Shown here: positions 1-5,254 of the stretch, piece by piece
Layout: every line of letters starts with the position of its first letter
Position numbering within the stretch: the first letter of the stretch is position 1
From: Candidatus Bathyarchaeota archaeon CG07_land_8_20_14_0_80_47_9
GTDB lineage: Archaea; Thermoproteota; Bathyarchaeia; Bathyarchaeales; Bathycorpusculaceae
Reading direction: 5' to 3'
Length of the DNA: 6,448 bases
NCBI GenBank assembly: GCA_002779555.1
Contig: PEWI01000023.1
Location: 1 to 6,448, forward strand
The notes under the pieces: generated by a model
Told to the model about the DNA's origin: nothing
What the model saw: the letters and a program-made list of their open reading frames with translations, nothing else
Databases searched by the model: none
Program-made: the position numbers and the translations under genes

Positions 1-549
1 AGGCTTGATCATATGGAGTCTGAGGAGGATAGGCTTGTTGCAAGGCTGATTTGCAATGTGTGCAGGCGAAATGTGTCGGCTGAGGAGAAGAGCGAGATCT
101 TGCAAGAGCTTGGCGAATTACACGTTAAGGCGGGTTTGAAGCCTGGGAAGGAGTTGGTCAGCAAAATTTCCGAGGAGACAGGCATGAGCTGCCGCTGGGT
201 GATGAAGTATCTGCCTGACAATTTTAAAGAGAGACCAGGCGTTGGAGGCCCTTCTCCTGTATTTGATTTGACAAACGTAAAAGAAAAATTATATGAAGGT
301 AAAGCTGCATGCCGTGCAACTCTGCAGCTTGAAGTTTTGCTAGCTGAACCTGCTGAAAGAGTTTTGACGGTGAAGAAACATGCTAACACGGATTTTGTGA
401 ATGTTGTGCTCCAAAGGCGGTTTTATGCGAACGTTGAGAAGCTAGCTGAAAATTTTGGTACCACACCGGATGTAATCATCAACAATATGCTGGTTTCCAC
501 GGTGAGAGAGCTGATGGAGGCTTCAAGCCTAAACCGGCTGGCTCCATGA
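1..549 (+). CDS. ParB/KorB-like HTH DNA-binding protein, 5' end outside window
   Basis: An open frame runs from base 1 to the TGA at 547-549 (182 codons visible). An ATG exists at base 13, but the four codons before it (R-L-D-H) continue the alignment with the paralogue at 3665-4204 (its R-L-E-H before the matching I-R-T-E), so the real start is very probably upstream of the window. The missing part should hold the ParB N-terminal fold. Counting from the ATG, residues ~7-40 match the linker helices of the paralogue, and residues ~49-66 hold a helix-turn-helix (ISEETGMSCRWVMKYL). A different domain follows at ~115-172, with KKHANTDFVNVVLQRRFY and a helical tail, perhaps a dimerisation or ribbon-helix-helix-like domain. 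ParB/KorB proteins bind DNA in partition or repression; which role applies here cannot be told. The gene converges on the small minus-strand ORF at 579-722. Family call is good; function is inference. Confidence 0.8.
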   Translation, partial: RLDHMESEEDRLVARLICNVCRRNVSAEEKSEILQELGELHVKAGLKPGKELVSKISEETGMSCRWVMKYLPDNFKERPGVGGPSPVFDLTNVKEKLYEGKAACRATLQLEVLLAEPAERVLTVKKHANTDFVNVVLQRRFYANVEKLAENFGTTPDVIINNMLVSTVRELMEASSLNRLAP

Positions 550-564
550 AAACTTTTGTTTTCA
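547..564. terminator. Hairpin at the stop codon, possible bidirectional terminator
   Basis: A perfect 7-bp inverted repeat (TGAAAAC, TTTT, GTTTTCA) begins with the TGA stop codon of the first gene. It contains T-runs on both strands. It sits between two convergent reading frames (1-549 on + and 579-722 on -), so it could end both transcripts. Archaeal termination depends mainly on T-runs, so the hairpin itself may not be required. Confidence 0.4.
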
Positions 565-578
565 CCACCCAATTAGGG

Positions 579-722
579 CTATGGATCTGACTTTCTCACT
601 CTTTTCAGCCGTGATGCGGCTAAAGCGACGAGAAGCACGGCGATAATGCATAGTGGAACGTGTACTGCCATGTTTCTGAGGCCTCCAACCTCATGTGTGT
701 TTAAGGCTAAATGTTCATGCAT
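579..722 (-). CDS. Possible small single-span membrane protein (47 aa)
   Basis: ATG at 722 to TAG at 579. The product has a short polar N-terminus (~1-19), one clear hydrophobic segment at ~20-36 (VHVPLCIIAVLLVALAA), and a positively charged tail (SRLKRVRKSDP). This is the usual shape of a single-pass protein with a cytoplasmic basic end. A GGAGG lies about 15 bases before the ATG, which is longer than ideal. The frame stays open upstream of the ATG for about 20 codons to a TGA, so it might instead be the C-terminal remnant of a longer membrane protein. I do not recognise the family. The shared hairpin at 547-564 just after the stop gives mild support. Confidence 0.35.
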   Translation of the reverse strand: MHEHLALNTHEVGGLRNMAVHVPLCIIAVLLVALAASRLKRVRKSDP

Positions 723-832
723 GCATGATGTCCTTATCCTCCTAGCTGTTAAACTAACATATTTGATGGCAGTATGCAGAACTAAGCGTCAAGGAAAAAG
801 GAGAAAGGGAATTTGCTGAACTTATTCTTCAT

Positions 833-842
833 ATCGATCGAT
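833..842. repeat. Palindrome ATCGATCGAT, copy 1
   Basis: This 10-bp palindrome lies just past the 3' end of the HEPN gene. The same 10-mer occurs once more, inside the longer palindrome at 6096-6107 upstream of the ParB gene. It could be a recognition site of one of the three ParB-like proteins, or coincidence. Confidence 0.3.
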
Positions 843-867
843 TTAAAAGAAGCCCTAATGCAAAATG

Positions 868-1305
868 CTAGAGTAACTTCTCCATCTCTTCGATGACGAT
901 TCGAGCGTTTTCAGTCGCTTCCTTCGCGTCTTCTTTCGTTGCAAAGAAATCCAACTCGTACAAATCTTCGTGTCTGAGCTCCCTGAACCTGTCCAGCAAA
1001 TCAACTACTTCACGGTTCAGCTTTTTTCTGTCAACATACTTTTCCTCCAAGTATCTTGCAACGCAGTAATGGCTTTTCTCTCTGAAACCGTCCTTCAAAA
1101 GCAATGACCGAGCAGCATGAAACATAGCTGAATAGGAGGAAACCAGACAACTGTCAAAAAGTCCATAATCAAAATTCTTTTGAGCCTCATCCAGCCATCT
1201 TCTAGCTTTCTTTATACTCTTCAATGCTTTTTCTTTCGATGGCAATGTTTTCCTTATCAAACCCTTCTGAAAGCATCTATCTAACTCACTCAACTGCCTC
1301 ACCAT
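868..1305 (-). CDS. HEPN-domain toxin (MNT/HEPN module)
   Basis: 145 aa; the whole protein is one alpha-helical HEPN domain. Helix motif SYSAMFHAARSLLLKDG (~57-73) and the block REKSHYCVARYLEEKYV (~75-91) are typical of archaeal HEPN proteins next to a nucleotidyltransferase. The likely RNase motif is R106-x5-H112 in RFRELRHEDLY, with Tyr116 nearby. In characterised HepT toxins the corresponding site is RX4HXY and its tyrosine is AMPylated by the MNT partner; here the spacing differs (Rx5H, HxxxY), so details may not carry over. The start overlaps the end of the MNT gene by 20 bases and has no clear Shine-Dalgarno of its own, which suggests translational coupling. Expected role: cytoplasmic RNase toxin held inactive by the upstream MNT protein. 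Alternative: a non-toxic HEPN accessory protein. Confidence 0.85.
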   Translation of the reverse strand: MVRQLSELDRCFQKGLIRKTLPSKEKALKSIKKARRWLDEAQKNFDYGLFDSCLVSSYSAMFHAARSLLLKDGFREKSHYCVARYLEEKYVDRKKLNREVVDLLDRFRELRHEDLYELDFFATKEDAKEATENARIVIEEMEKLL

Positions 1306-1822
1306 ATAGCGTCATGGAACCAAAAATCAGAGAATAGTAGAAAATCGGGTCTTCTTTTTTCAGTCTATCAATCCTTTCTGGGGTAAGAATCAATATCTGA
1401 ACATTTCTACCCAGAATCTTTCTTACATCGTTCGATACAGCTGCCACCTTTCTCTCACCTGGGTGCTTACGTACTTTTATCCAAACATCCAGATCACTAT
1501 CTTCATTATTACTTCCATTTGACCATGAACCATATACTCCAGCACCGAGAGCCTCTATCTTCTTTAACATTTTTATGATGTTTTTTTCTTTCAGCTTCTT
1601 CAGATTGAACAATACTTTCAGCGCATGTACGTATGGGTTTGACATGTCAACAACATCTTCCTTGAAGAAATCGTTTTTTGCAAGAATTCTCAGAGTTCTA
1701 CTCACGTGAGCGGGGCTCAACTTCAAGTGTTTCGCCAGTTCCCTCACTTTTATCTTCTCAGTTGGGTTACTCAAGACGTACTCTATTATCCTTTCTCTTT
1801 CTCTTGAAAAAAGTGTTGCCAT
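1286..1822 (-). CDS. HTH-MNT nucleotidyltransferase antitoxin
   Basis: 178 aa from the ATG at 1822. I prefer this over an ATG at 1948 because a TATA box sits ~26 bp upstream of 1822 and the extra 42 residues look non-coding. Residues ~1-60 form a winged HTH of the MarR/ArsR kind (VRELAKHLKLSPAHVSRTLR at ~27-46). Residues ~85-178 form the minimal nucleotidyltransferase with G98-S99, exactly ten residues, then D110-L-D112. This is the GSX10DXD motif known from AMP-transferring MntA antitoxins. The position where a third acidic residue is normally found (V-D-L before the ILTPE strand) reads V-Q-I (Gln142), so catalysis may be weakened or the third carboxylate may come from elsewhere. It is co-transcribed with the HEPN toxin downstream. 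The HTH domain suggests the protein also represses its own promoter. Confidence 0.85.
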   Translation of the reverse strand: MATLFSRERERIIEYVLSNPTEKIKVRELAKHLKLSPAHVSRTLRILAKNDFFKEDVVDMSNPYVHALKVLFNLKKLKEKNIIKMLKKIEALGAGVYGSWSNGSNNEDSDLDVWIKVRKHPGERKVAAVSNDVRKILGRNVQILILTPERIDRLKKEDPIFYYSLIFGSMTLYGEAVE

Positions 1823-1825
1823 AGA

Positions 1826-1861
1826 ATAAACATGTTGTTTACTATTTATAAACATATTGTT
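1826..1861 (-). promoter_or_regulatory. Leaderless promoter with 22-bp-phased direct repeat operator of MNT/HEPN
   Basis: On the minus strand TTTATAAATA (1843-1852) is a strong archaeal TATA box centred ~26 bp upstream of the ATG at 1820-1822, which puts the transcription start at or next to the start codon. Two near-identical 14-mers, ataaacatgttgtt (1826-1839) and ataaacatattgtt (1848-1861), differ at one base. They are spaced 22 bp, two helical turns, and one overlaps the TATA box. The left copy contains the palindrome AACATGTT. This arrangement is what one expects for a dimeric HTH repressor; the MNT protein itself is the obvious candidate. Confidence 0.6.
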
Positions 1862-1948
1862 CCCTTTTGGACAACAAAAACTCGCATGGCAAAATATCAC
1901 GCGTCTTCTTAAGAGACTCATCACTAACCAATATCTCGTAGACATCAA

Positions 1949-2093
1949 TGGTCAGCATTTACCATAGCGCGAAAAAGCGTTGCAAATCACATCCCGCAAA
2001 ATTCCAAAGCCCAAATCCATGTCAGCATTCCAGCAGTAAAAGAGACATTTGCGGGAGATAGCCCGAAAAAATTCGGAGATAGATATACTTAAT
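1949..2093. other. Intergenic region with stem-loops, no gene seen
   Basis: Several perfect inverted repeats follow one another: atggt/accat around 1949-1966; CCCGCAAA (1993-2000) with TTTGCGGG (2048-2055), enclosing 47 bases; and CCGAA-aaaa-TTCGG (2063-2076). No reading frame is convincing. The region could fold as a small RNA or be the worn end of a mobile element. The strand is not known. Confidence 0.3.
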
Positions 2094-2315
2094 TCAGCAG
2101 GTTACCATGACCTTGCCACGTTCAGGGGGTTTGAGGCCAACCGCCCTGTGCGTTAATAAATCGTCTCTGTGAAGCTTCACTATGGTTATCTCACCCTCTC
2201 CGGCCGCCGTTTGCAACAAAATCCGTTTTCCGGTTGCCCTCACCCTCTTCCGTGCTCCACTGCTTAAAACCACGTGTATTCCATGGTTCTGTGAAGTCTT
2301 CGTCGGATTAGGAGT
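2094..2315 (-). pseudogene. Possible gene remnant, family not recognised
   Basis: An open frame of 73 codons without an ATG near its beginning ends in TGA at 2094-2096. Its translation looks protein-like: a hydrophobic strand (GIHVVLSSGA, ~12-21), a basic stretch (ARKRVRATGKR), alternating strand-like segments (ILLQTAAGEGEITIVKL) and a charged end. No start codon with a ribosome site precedes it, although GTG and TTG codons are present. An overlapping minus frame (E-D-F-T-E-P-W and on) is also open and also looks plausible, so the assignment is weak. It may be the end of a gene cut by recombination. I see no family motif. Confidence 0.2.
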
Positions 2316-2338
2316 TCATGTGAAGTTTCGTCGGATAA
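2290..2338. repeat. Imperfect direct repeat of ~20 bp
   Basis: tgtgaagtcttcgtcggat (2290-2308) and tgtgaagtttcgtcggat (2319-2336) differ by one deletion and little else, and start 29 bp apart. A related 12-bp perfect palindrome, GTGAAGCTTCAC, lies at 2169-2180 and shares the GTGAAG core. They could be protein-binding sites or an old local duplication. Confidence 0.45.
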
Positions 2339-2404
2339 TCGTTCTTAGTGGATATTGTGCACAGACTGGTTTACAAACTCTACTCTTAACGTGAAGAACG
2401 GGAA

Positions 2405-2445
2405 AACGCTTATTTTTGAAAACTCCATGAGTAAGGTGTGGTGAG
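2405..2445 (+). promoter_or_regulatory. Promoter and ribosome site of the 2451-2768 gene
   Basis: aaacgcttatttttg contains a BRE-like A-rich stretch followed by a TATA element at 2409-2418. Transcription would start near 2439. GGTGA at 2440-2444 is a good Shine-Dalgarno, six bases before the GTG at 2451. Confidence 0.5.
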
Positions 2446-2450
2446 CCGGA

Positions 2451-2768
2451 GTGAGTAAACAGACAGATGCTCAGGGAGAAACAACTTTCAACCCGCATGA
2501 TAAAGACCCGCATAGAAGAAAGGTTCAGCTTTCAAAGTCTACCGAATCTTCTGTTAGGAAGCTTACCAAGCCTAGCCGAATAGGAACAGTGGCGGCTAAG
2601 AAACATGTGACTGTCTTTTCCATAAGAGAACGGAGAAAAAATCTTCCATTAACCGAAAGAAATCAGGTGACCATAGGTGAATTTGTTTATAAAAAAAGTA
2701 AGTGTTTGGGAACAGTTTTTCCTTTAGCTCGAGGTCTGGGTGGATGCACAGTTGCTCCCAATCGCTAA
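2451..2768 (+). CDS. Orphan basic protein, function unknown (105 aa)
   Basis: GTG start at 2451, chosen because GGTGA lies six bases upstream and a TATA box about 37 bp upstream; TAA at 2766-2768. The first ~60 residues are rich in Ser, Thr, Lys and Arg and low in hydrophobic residues, probably disordered. Residues ~60-105 are more mixed (ERNQVTIGEFVYKKS, then LGTVFPLARGLGGCTV) with two cysteines (~85 and ~99). No signal peptide or membrane segment. I do not recognise a family. The high positive charge would suit a nucleic-acid-binding protein, which is inference. The gene stands alone and converges on vapC, 43 bases away; a T-run at 2774-2779 could be its terminator. A 64-codon frame on the opposite strand exists but has no ribosome site. 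Confidence 0.4.
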   Translation: MSKQTDAQGETTFNPHDKDPHRRKVQLSKSTESSVRKLTKPSRIGTVAAKKHVTVFSIRERRKNLPLTERNQVTIGEFVYKKSKCLGTVFPLARGLGGCTVAPNR

Positions 2769-2811
2769 TCTCCGTTTTTGCTTCAACCAATAAGCGCGTG
2801 CCTGTCTAAGC

Positions 2812-3219
2812 TCAGAGCATGTCTTCTGGGATTCGCCTCTTGACCCACTCCACCGAGTCGAAGTCGTCATCATAGGAAACTATCATGTCAGTGGATAGTT
2901 CCTTGAGGGCTTGAACTGCCAGCGCATCATCGAAATTTAAACCATAATCTTTCATGAAAGATGTTGCCCTTATCCGGCTGACTAAGCCTAAGGGGTACAC
3001 ATTTAATCCCTTATAACGAAGGAGCGAGGCGAGGAATAAGGCCACCTCCTTCCACCCTTTCCCGTAGTTTTCCATAACGACGACTACTGAATCCACGTGA
3101 AAATCGGTGATCGCGGCCTTGATGCCGCCGTCCCTTAGTTTCTCCAACAGCTGCTTACATGCCTCTCCGTGCTCCTCCGCCAGCTCGGCTTCGAGAAACA
3201 CGTTAGAGTCAAGTAGCAT
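2812..3219 (-). CDS. vapC: VapC-type PIN-domain ribonuclease toxin
   Basis: 135 aa from the ATG at 3219; a longer frame to 3276 exists, but GGAG eight bases before 3219 and the PIN signature right after it (MLLDSNVFLEAEL) fix the start. PIN domain over the full length: Asp4 in LLDSN, then DFHVDSV with Asp43 or Glu50 as the second acidic position, Asp97/Asp98 in LNFDDALAV, and Asp119/Asp121 in SYDDDFD. These acidic residues coordinate Mg2+ in PIN nucleases, which cut RNA. The helix between them (KGWKEVALFLASLLRYKGL) is normal for the family. The second acidic position does not follow the usual pattern, so the exact metal ligand is uncertain. It overlaps vapB by 11 bases, as is usual in toxin-antitoxin operons. 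Confidence 0.85.
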   Translation of the reverse strand: MLLDSNVFLEAELAEEHGEACKQLLEKLRDGGIKAAITDFHVDSVVVVMENYGKGWKEVALFLASLLRYKGLNVYPLGLVSRIRATSFMKDYGLNFDDALAVQALKELSTDMIVSYDDDFDSVEWVKRRIPEDML

Positions 3220-3499
3220 TTCTGTGCTCCAAAGCTCTTTTGGCCCTGATCTCTCTGGCTTCGTGTTGAAGTTCAACTCCAGTTCGCTTGACGTGGGATA
3301 ACATGCCGTAAATTGCCTCGACAGGATCTTCGATTGACTCAGCGACGTCCAGCACCTCTGAAACCTGCGAGAGCCACGCCAAGATTGCCTTCTCCGAGGC
3401 CGTGCTCAAGGAGCCCCTTCCATAGCCATAGAGCCTCATGGCGGCTTTCCTGAATTTTCGCTCCGCCTCGTCGGAGATGTAAACTTTGATTCCACCCAT
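3209..3499 (-). CDS. vapB: VapB-type ribbon-helix-helix antitoxin
   Basis: 96 aa, ATG at 3499, TGA at 3209-3211. The N-terminal ~45 residues fit an RHH DNA-binding domain: strand IKVYISDEAERKFRKAAM, then a loop rich in Gly (YGYGRGSLS) and helix TASEKAILAWLSQ. The C-terminal half (~46-96) is acidic then basic and helical, as expected for the segment that wraps the PIN toxin. Its position directly upstream of vapC with an 11-base overlap confirms the role. RHH antitoxins repress their own promoter as dimers, often together with the toxin. The start is supported by a TATA box ~38 bp upstream and the purine-rich ttggggata before the ATG. Confidence 0.8.
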   Translation of the reverse strand: MGGIKVYISDEAERKFRKAAMRLYGYGRGSLSTASEKAILAWLSQVSEVLDVAESIEDPVEAIYGMLSHVKRTGVELQHEAREIRAKRALEHRNAT

Positions 3500-3531
3500 T
3501 CTTTATCCCCAAATTACTAAAGGCACAAAGA

Positions 3532-3545
3532 CCTTTATATCTTTT
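3532..3545 (-). promoter_or_regulatory. TATA box of vapBC
   Basis: On the minus strand gaaaaaagatataaagg gives an A-rich BRE and a TATA element (gatataaagg, 3532-3541) ~38 bp before the vapB ATG. The leader would be about 12 bases and contains ttgggg. Confidence 0.55.
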
Positions 3546-3569
3546 TTCCTCAAGAAAAACTAACATTTT

Positions 3570-3597
3570 CAGCCTAACGCTAAGCGGGCTGCTTTTT
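3570..3597 (+). terminator. Stem-loop plus T5 between divergent promoters
   Basis: CAGCC (3570-3574) pairs with GGCTG (3587-3591); inside, CGC-taa-GCG adds three more pairs, with a three-base bulge. T5 follows at 3593-3597. It has the shape of an intrinsic terminator on the + strand, yet no + gene ends nearby. It could be an operator for vapBC or for the downstream ParB-like gene. Confidence 0.3.
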
Positions 3598-3615
3598 GGT
3601 CTGGCATTTCACAAA

Positions 3616-3661
3616 TGTTATATGTTCCTATTAGGATTAGCATTAAAATTCTGAGGGGGGA
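3616..3661 (+). promoter_or_regulatory. Promoter and ribosome site of the ParB-SDR gene
   Basis: gttatatgt at 3617-3624 is a TATA element; transcription would begin near 3646. GAGGGGGGA at 3653-3661 is a purine-rich ribosome site three to four bases before the ATG at 3665. Confidence 0.5.
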
Positions 3662-3664
3662 TTC

Positions 3665-4204
3665 ATGAAGAGGGGAATGATCCCTGAGTTGAAGTCATCC
3701 TCTAGGAGGGTTGGGCAGCTTTATCCCATTCTTCTGGACTATTATGGTAATATTATTGATGGGGAGCACCGTTACAGCGTGGACGAGGGCTGGAGGACGA
3801 TGAGGCTGGAGCACATTCGAACAGAGAAGGATCGCCTCATAGCCCGCATCATTAGCAACACCGTTCGAAGAAGCGTGCCAAGCAGGGAGAAGACGATGCT
3901 GCTAGCCAGGCTGGGGGAGGTCTACCTAAACGAGGGAGTGGAGCCAGGAAGGATCGTCTACAAGATCGCGGAGGAGACTGGAATGAGCTACACTTGGGTG
4001 ATGAAGTATTTGCCGGAAAAGTTTAAGGACTACACACAATCGGAGAGAGCTACTTCGGCTACACGCCATATAGCCGGGAAAGATGCCAAGCGACTTGGAA
4101 GACCTGAAGAGGTCGCTTACGTTGCGTTGTTCCTTGCATCTGACGAATCAAGTTTTATTACTGGTTCAGCCTTGGTAGTCGACGGTGGCTTAACTGCAAT
4201 GTAG
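3665..4204 (+). CDS. Chimera: ParB/KorB-like protein with short-chain dehydrogenase C-terminus
   Basis: 179 aa. Residues ~8-45 carry the ParB N-terminal signature (VGQLYPILLDYYGNIIDGEHR), in which GxxxP, a D-G-N strand and I-D-G-E-H-R are the family's hallmarks. Residues ~48-95 are the linker helices and ~96-121 a helix-turn-helix (IAEETGMSYTWVMKYLP) almost identical to the one in the gene at 1-549. From about residue 141 the protein changes to the last ~39 residues of a classical SDR oxidoreductase: RLGRPEEVAYVALFLASD, then SFITGSALVVDGG, the normal SDR end. The Rossmann nucleotide site and the Ser-Tyr-Lys catalytic residues are absent, so no dehydrogenase activity is expected. The paralogue has a different C-terminal domain, so its own C-terminus was probably lost in a deletion or recombination near 4073-4100 that kept the frame. 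The DNA-binding half may still work; the tail may be a passenger. Confidence 0.85.
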   Translation: MKRGMIPELKSSSRRVGQLYPILLDYYGNIIDGEHRYSVDEGWRTMRLEHIRTEKDRLIARIISNTVRRSVPSREKTMLLARLGEVYLNEGVEPGRIVYKIAEETGMSYTWVMKYLPEKFKDYTQSERATSATRHIAGKDAKRLGRPEEVAYVALFLASDESSFITGSALVVDGGLTAM

Positions 4205-4230
4205 AGAGTTGAGTTAGAAAGGCATCACCG

Positions 4231-4236
4231 TTTTTT
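4231..4236 (+). terminator. T6 run after the ParB-SDR gene
   Basis: Six consecutive T residues 27 bases past the stop codon. T-runs alone end transcription in archaea. No hairpin is obvious before it. Confidence 0.4.
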
Positions 4237-4403
4237 GAAGAAAAATAGCGATGGATAAGAATATTTAAGCGCGCATAAGTGTTGAATAATTCTTTTTTGG
4301 CTGTTTTCTTTTAATGAAGCCTTTTCTTGGCTTAGTTAGGTTTTTAAGGGTGAGAATGTCAAGGGATAGTTGAATCAACCTCGAAAGGAGGCGATAAACT
4401 GGT

Positions 4404-4691
4404 TTGGACGTTTTTCAGCGCCTACCCCTCGACACCCTCAAATTATTCTTCTCTAACGTTGATATAAGCCTAACTGTGAGGCGGATTGAGGCTAGGTACG
4501 CCGGCTCTGGGAAGGGTAGGCCGCGTTACCCGGTGCGGTCTATGCTTTTGGCTTTGTTGTTCATGCGTTTCGAGGCCATACCATCTGTGAGGAAGCTTTG
4601 CAGGAGGCTTGAGAAGAGGCGCTATGCCAGGGAGATCTGCGAGTTCAGCGGGGATAAAACCCCACGCCATACTACGAACGCCTCGGCATAG
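4404..4691 (+). pseudogene. Transposase N-terminus (DUF772/IS4-IS5 type), truncated
   Basis: TTG start at 4404, ten bases after GGAGGCG (4387-4393); stop TAG at 4689-4691, 95 codons. Residues ~1-90 match the N-terminal DUF772/InsH-like region of transposases: LFFSNVDISL, then GRPRYPVRSMLLALLFMRFE, then SVRKLCRRLEKRRYAREICEF and SGDKTPRHT. Full-length members run to roughly 300 residues or more and carry the DDE catalytic residues further on. None of that is present, so it cannot transpose. The match ends at H-T-T, where the normal continuation would be F-S-R-F; after that the sequence belongs to another gene (next entry). No terminal inverted repeat is identified. A short palindrome, gttgaatcaac, lies at 4369-4379 before the gene. 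Confidence 0.8.
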
Positions 4692-4886
4692 GCCTGATAA
4701 TGCTGCAGAGCGACCTAAGGGTTGGGGACGATATAATTGTTAAGGGTTCGGGCATGTCCTTCAAGCAAAAGGTGACCTCGATGGATATTAAGATCGAGGA
4801 TACAGTTTATCTGCCAATTGAGCTAGCGCGGGTAAGGAAACATGGTATTTGTGAAGGTTAAGGTTGTGATGGGAGCCCCGGTATGA
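4664..4886 (+). pseudogene. Fragment of EF-Tu-domain-2-like protein, frameshifted
   Basis: In the frame of 4667-4861 (not the transposase frame) the translation reads YYERLGIGLIMLQ, then LRVGDDIIVKGSGMSF, then KQKVTSMDIKIEDTVYLPIEL and a stop at 4859-4861. The pattern L-x-V-G-D-x-I-x-(I/V)-K-G-x(4)-F-x-Q-x-V-x-S-M-x-I is that of the small archaeal translation-elongation-factor-like proteins and of the C-terminal domain of U32 peptidases. The expected final strand (G-D-x-V-x-(I/V)-K-V) appears in another frame as MVFVKVKVV at 4842-4868, so a frameshift lies near 4830-4845. The N-terminus (usually ending V-G-K-V-T-H before the Y-Y) is missing and replaced by transposase sequence. No start codon or ribosome site fits. 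It is a remnant, not a working gene. Confidence 0.6.
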
Positions 4887-5254
4887 CCCCATATTATCCT
4901 TTGCGTGTTGTCAAATGTTAGAACCATAAGGGAGATACATCAGGTCAAGTAGTACTGATAGATTGTTCCTGCTGGTCTTGCAGTTGAACTTGTTTTGCTC
5001 TCATGTCTGCAACCTAAGGTTTCAATAGCGAGTTGATTCGCGTGCTTTTCTTTGACTAATATATGTCAAGCGCTATGCTTTCTTGTTAAGAATCGCGGTT
5101 CTGGATGTGTATTGTTCGCATAGTAAAAACCCTATATTATTTGACGTTTTCTTCTATGATGACAAGACTGAAAGGAAGAAGAGTTCAAGATGAAATCGGG
5201 GTTTAAAGCATGGGGAATCCGAAGGATAACGTCAATCTTTCAACTGCCTTTGCC
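4887..5254. other. Intergenic region, no supported gene; one + promoter-like site
   Basis: No convincing reading frame. A promoter-like sequence occurs at 5125-5142 on the + strand (aaaaaccctatattattt), with ATG codons at 5156 and 5159 at the distance of a leaderless start, but only a 15-16-codon frame follows. A 22-codon frame with ATG at 5190 ends at 5258, overlapping the 3' end of the ParB gene. The promoter may drive a short RNA running into the end of that gene. A minus-strand frame of about 40 codons around 4934-5062 is open but lacks a start codon. Confidence 0.35.

Noticed and set aside
9..389. 126-codon frame on the minus strand
   Set aside because: Antisense to the ParB/KorB-like gene at 1-549, which is supported by its paralogue; the minus product has no family pattern.
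1823..1948. 42-residue N-terminal extension of the MNT protein
   Set aside because: A TATA box and operator-like repeats lie within it, and the HTH domain begins right after the ATG at 1822.
2182..2394. 70-codon + frame
   Set aside because: No ribosome site, low-complexity hydrophobic/Pro composition, and it overlaps repeats and better-looking minus frames.
2596..2790. 64-codon minus frame beginning with TTG
   Set aside because: No ribosome site or promoter; opposite to the 2451-2768 gene, which has both.
3339..3566. 75-codon minus frame
   Set aside because: Overlaps vapB in another frame and covers the vapB promoter.
4404..4691. Complete insertion sequence
   Set aside because: No catalytic DDE region, no matching terminal inverted repeats or target duplication; only the N-terminal part of the transposase remains.
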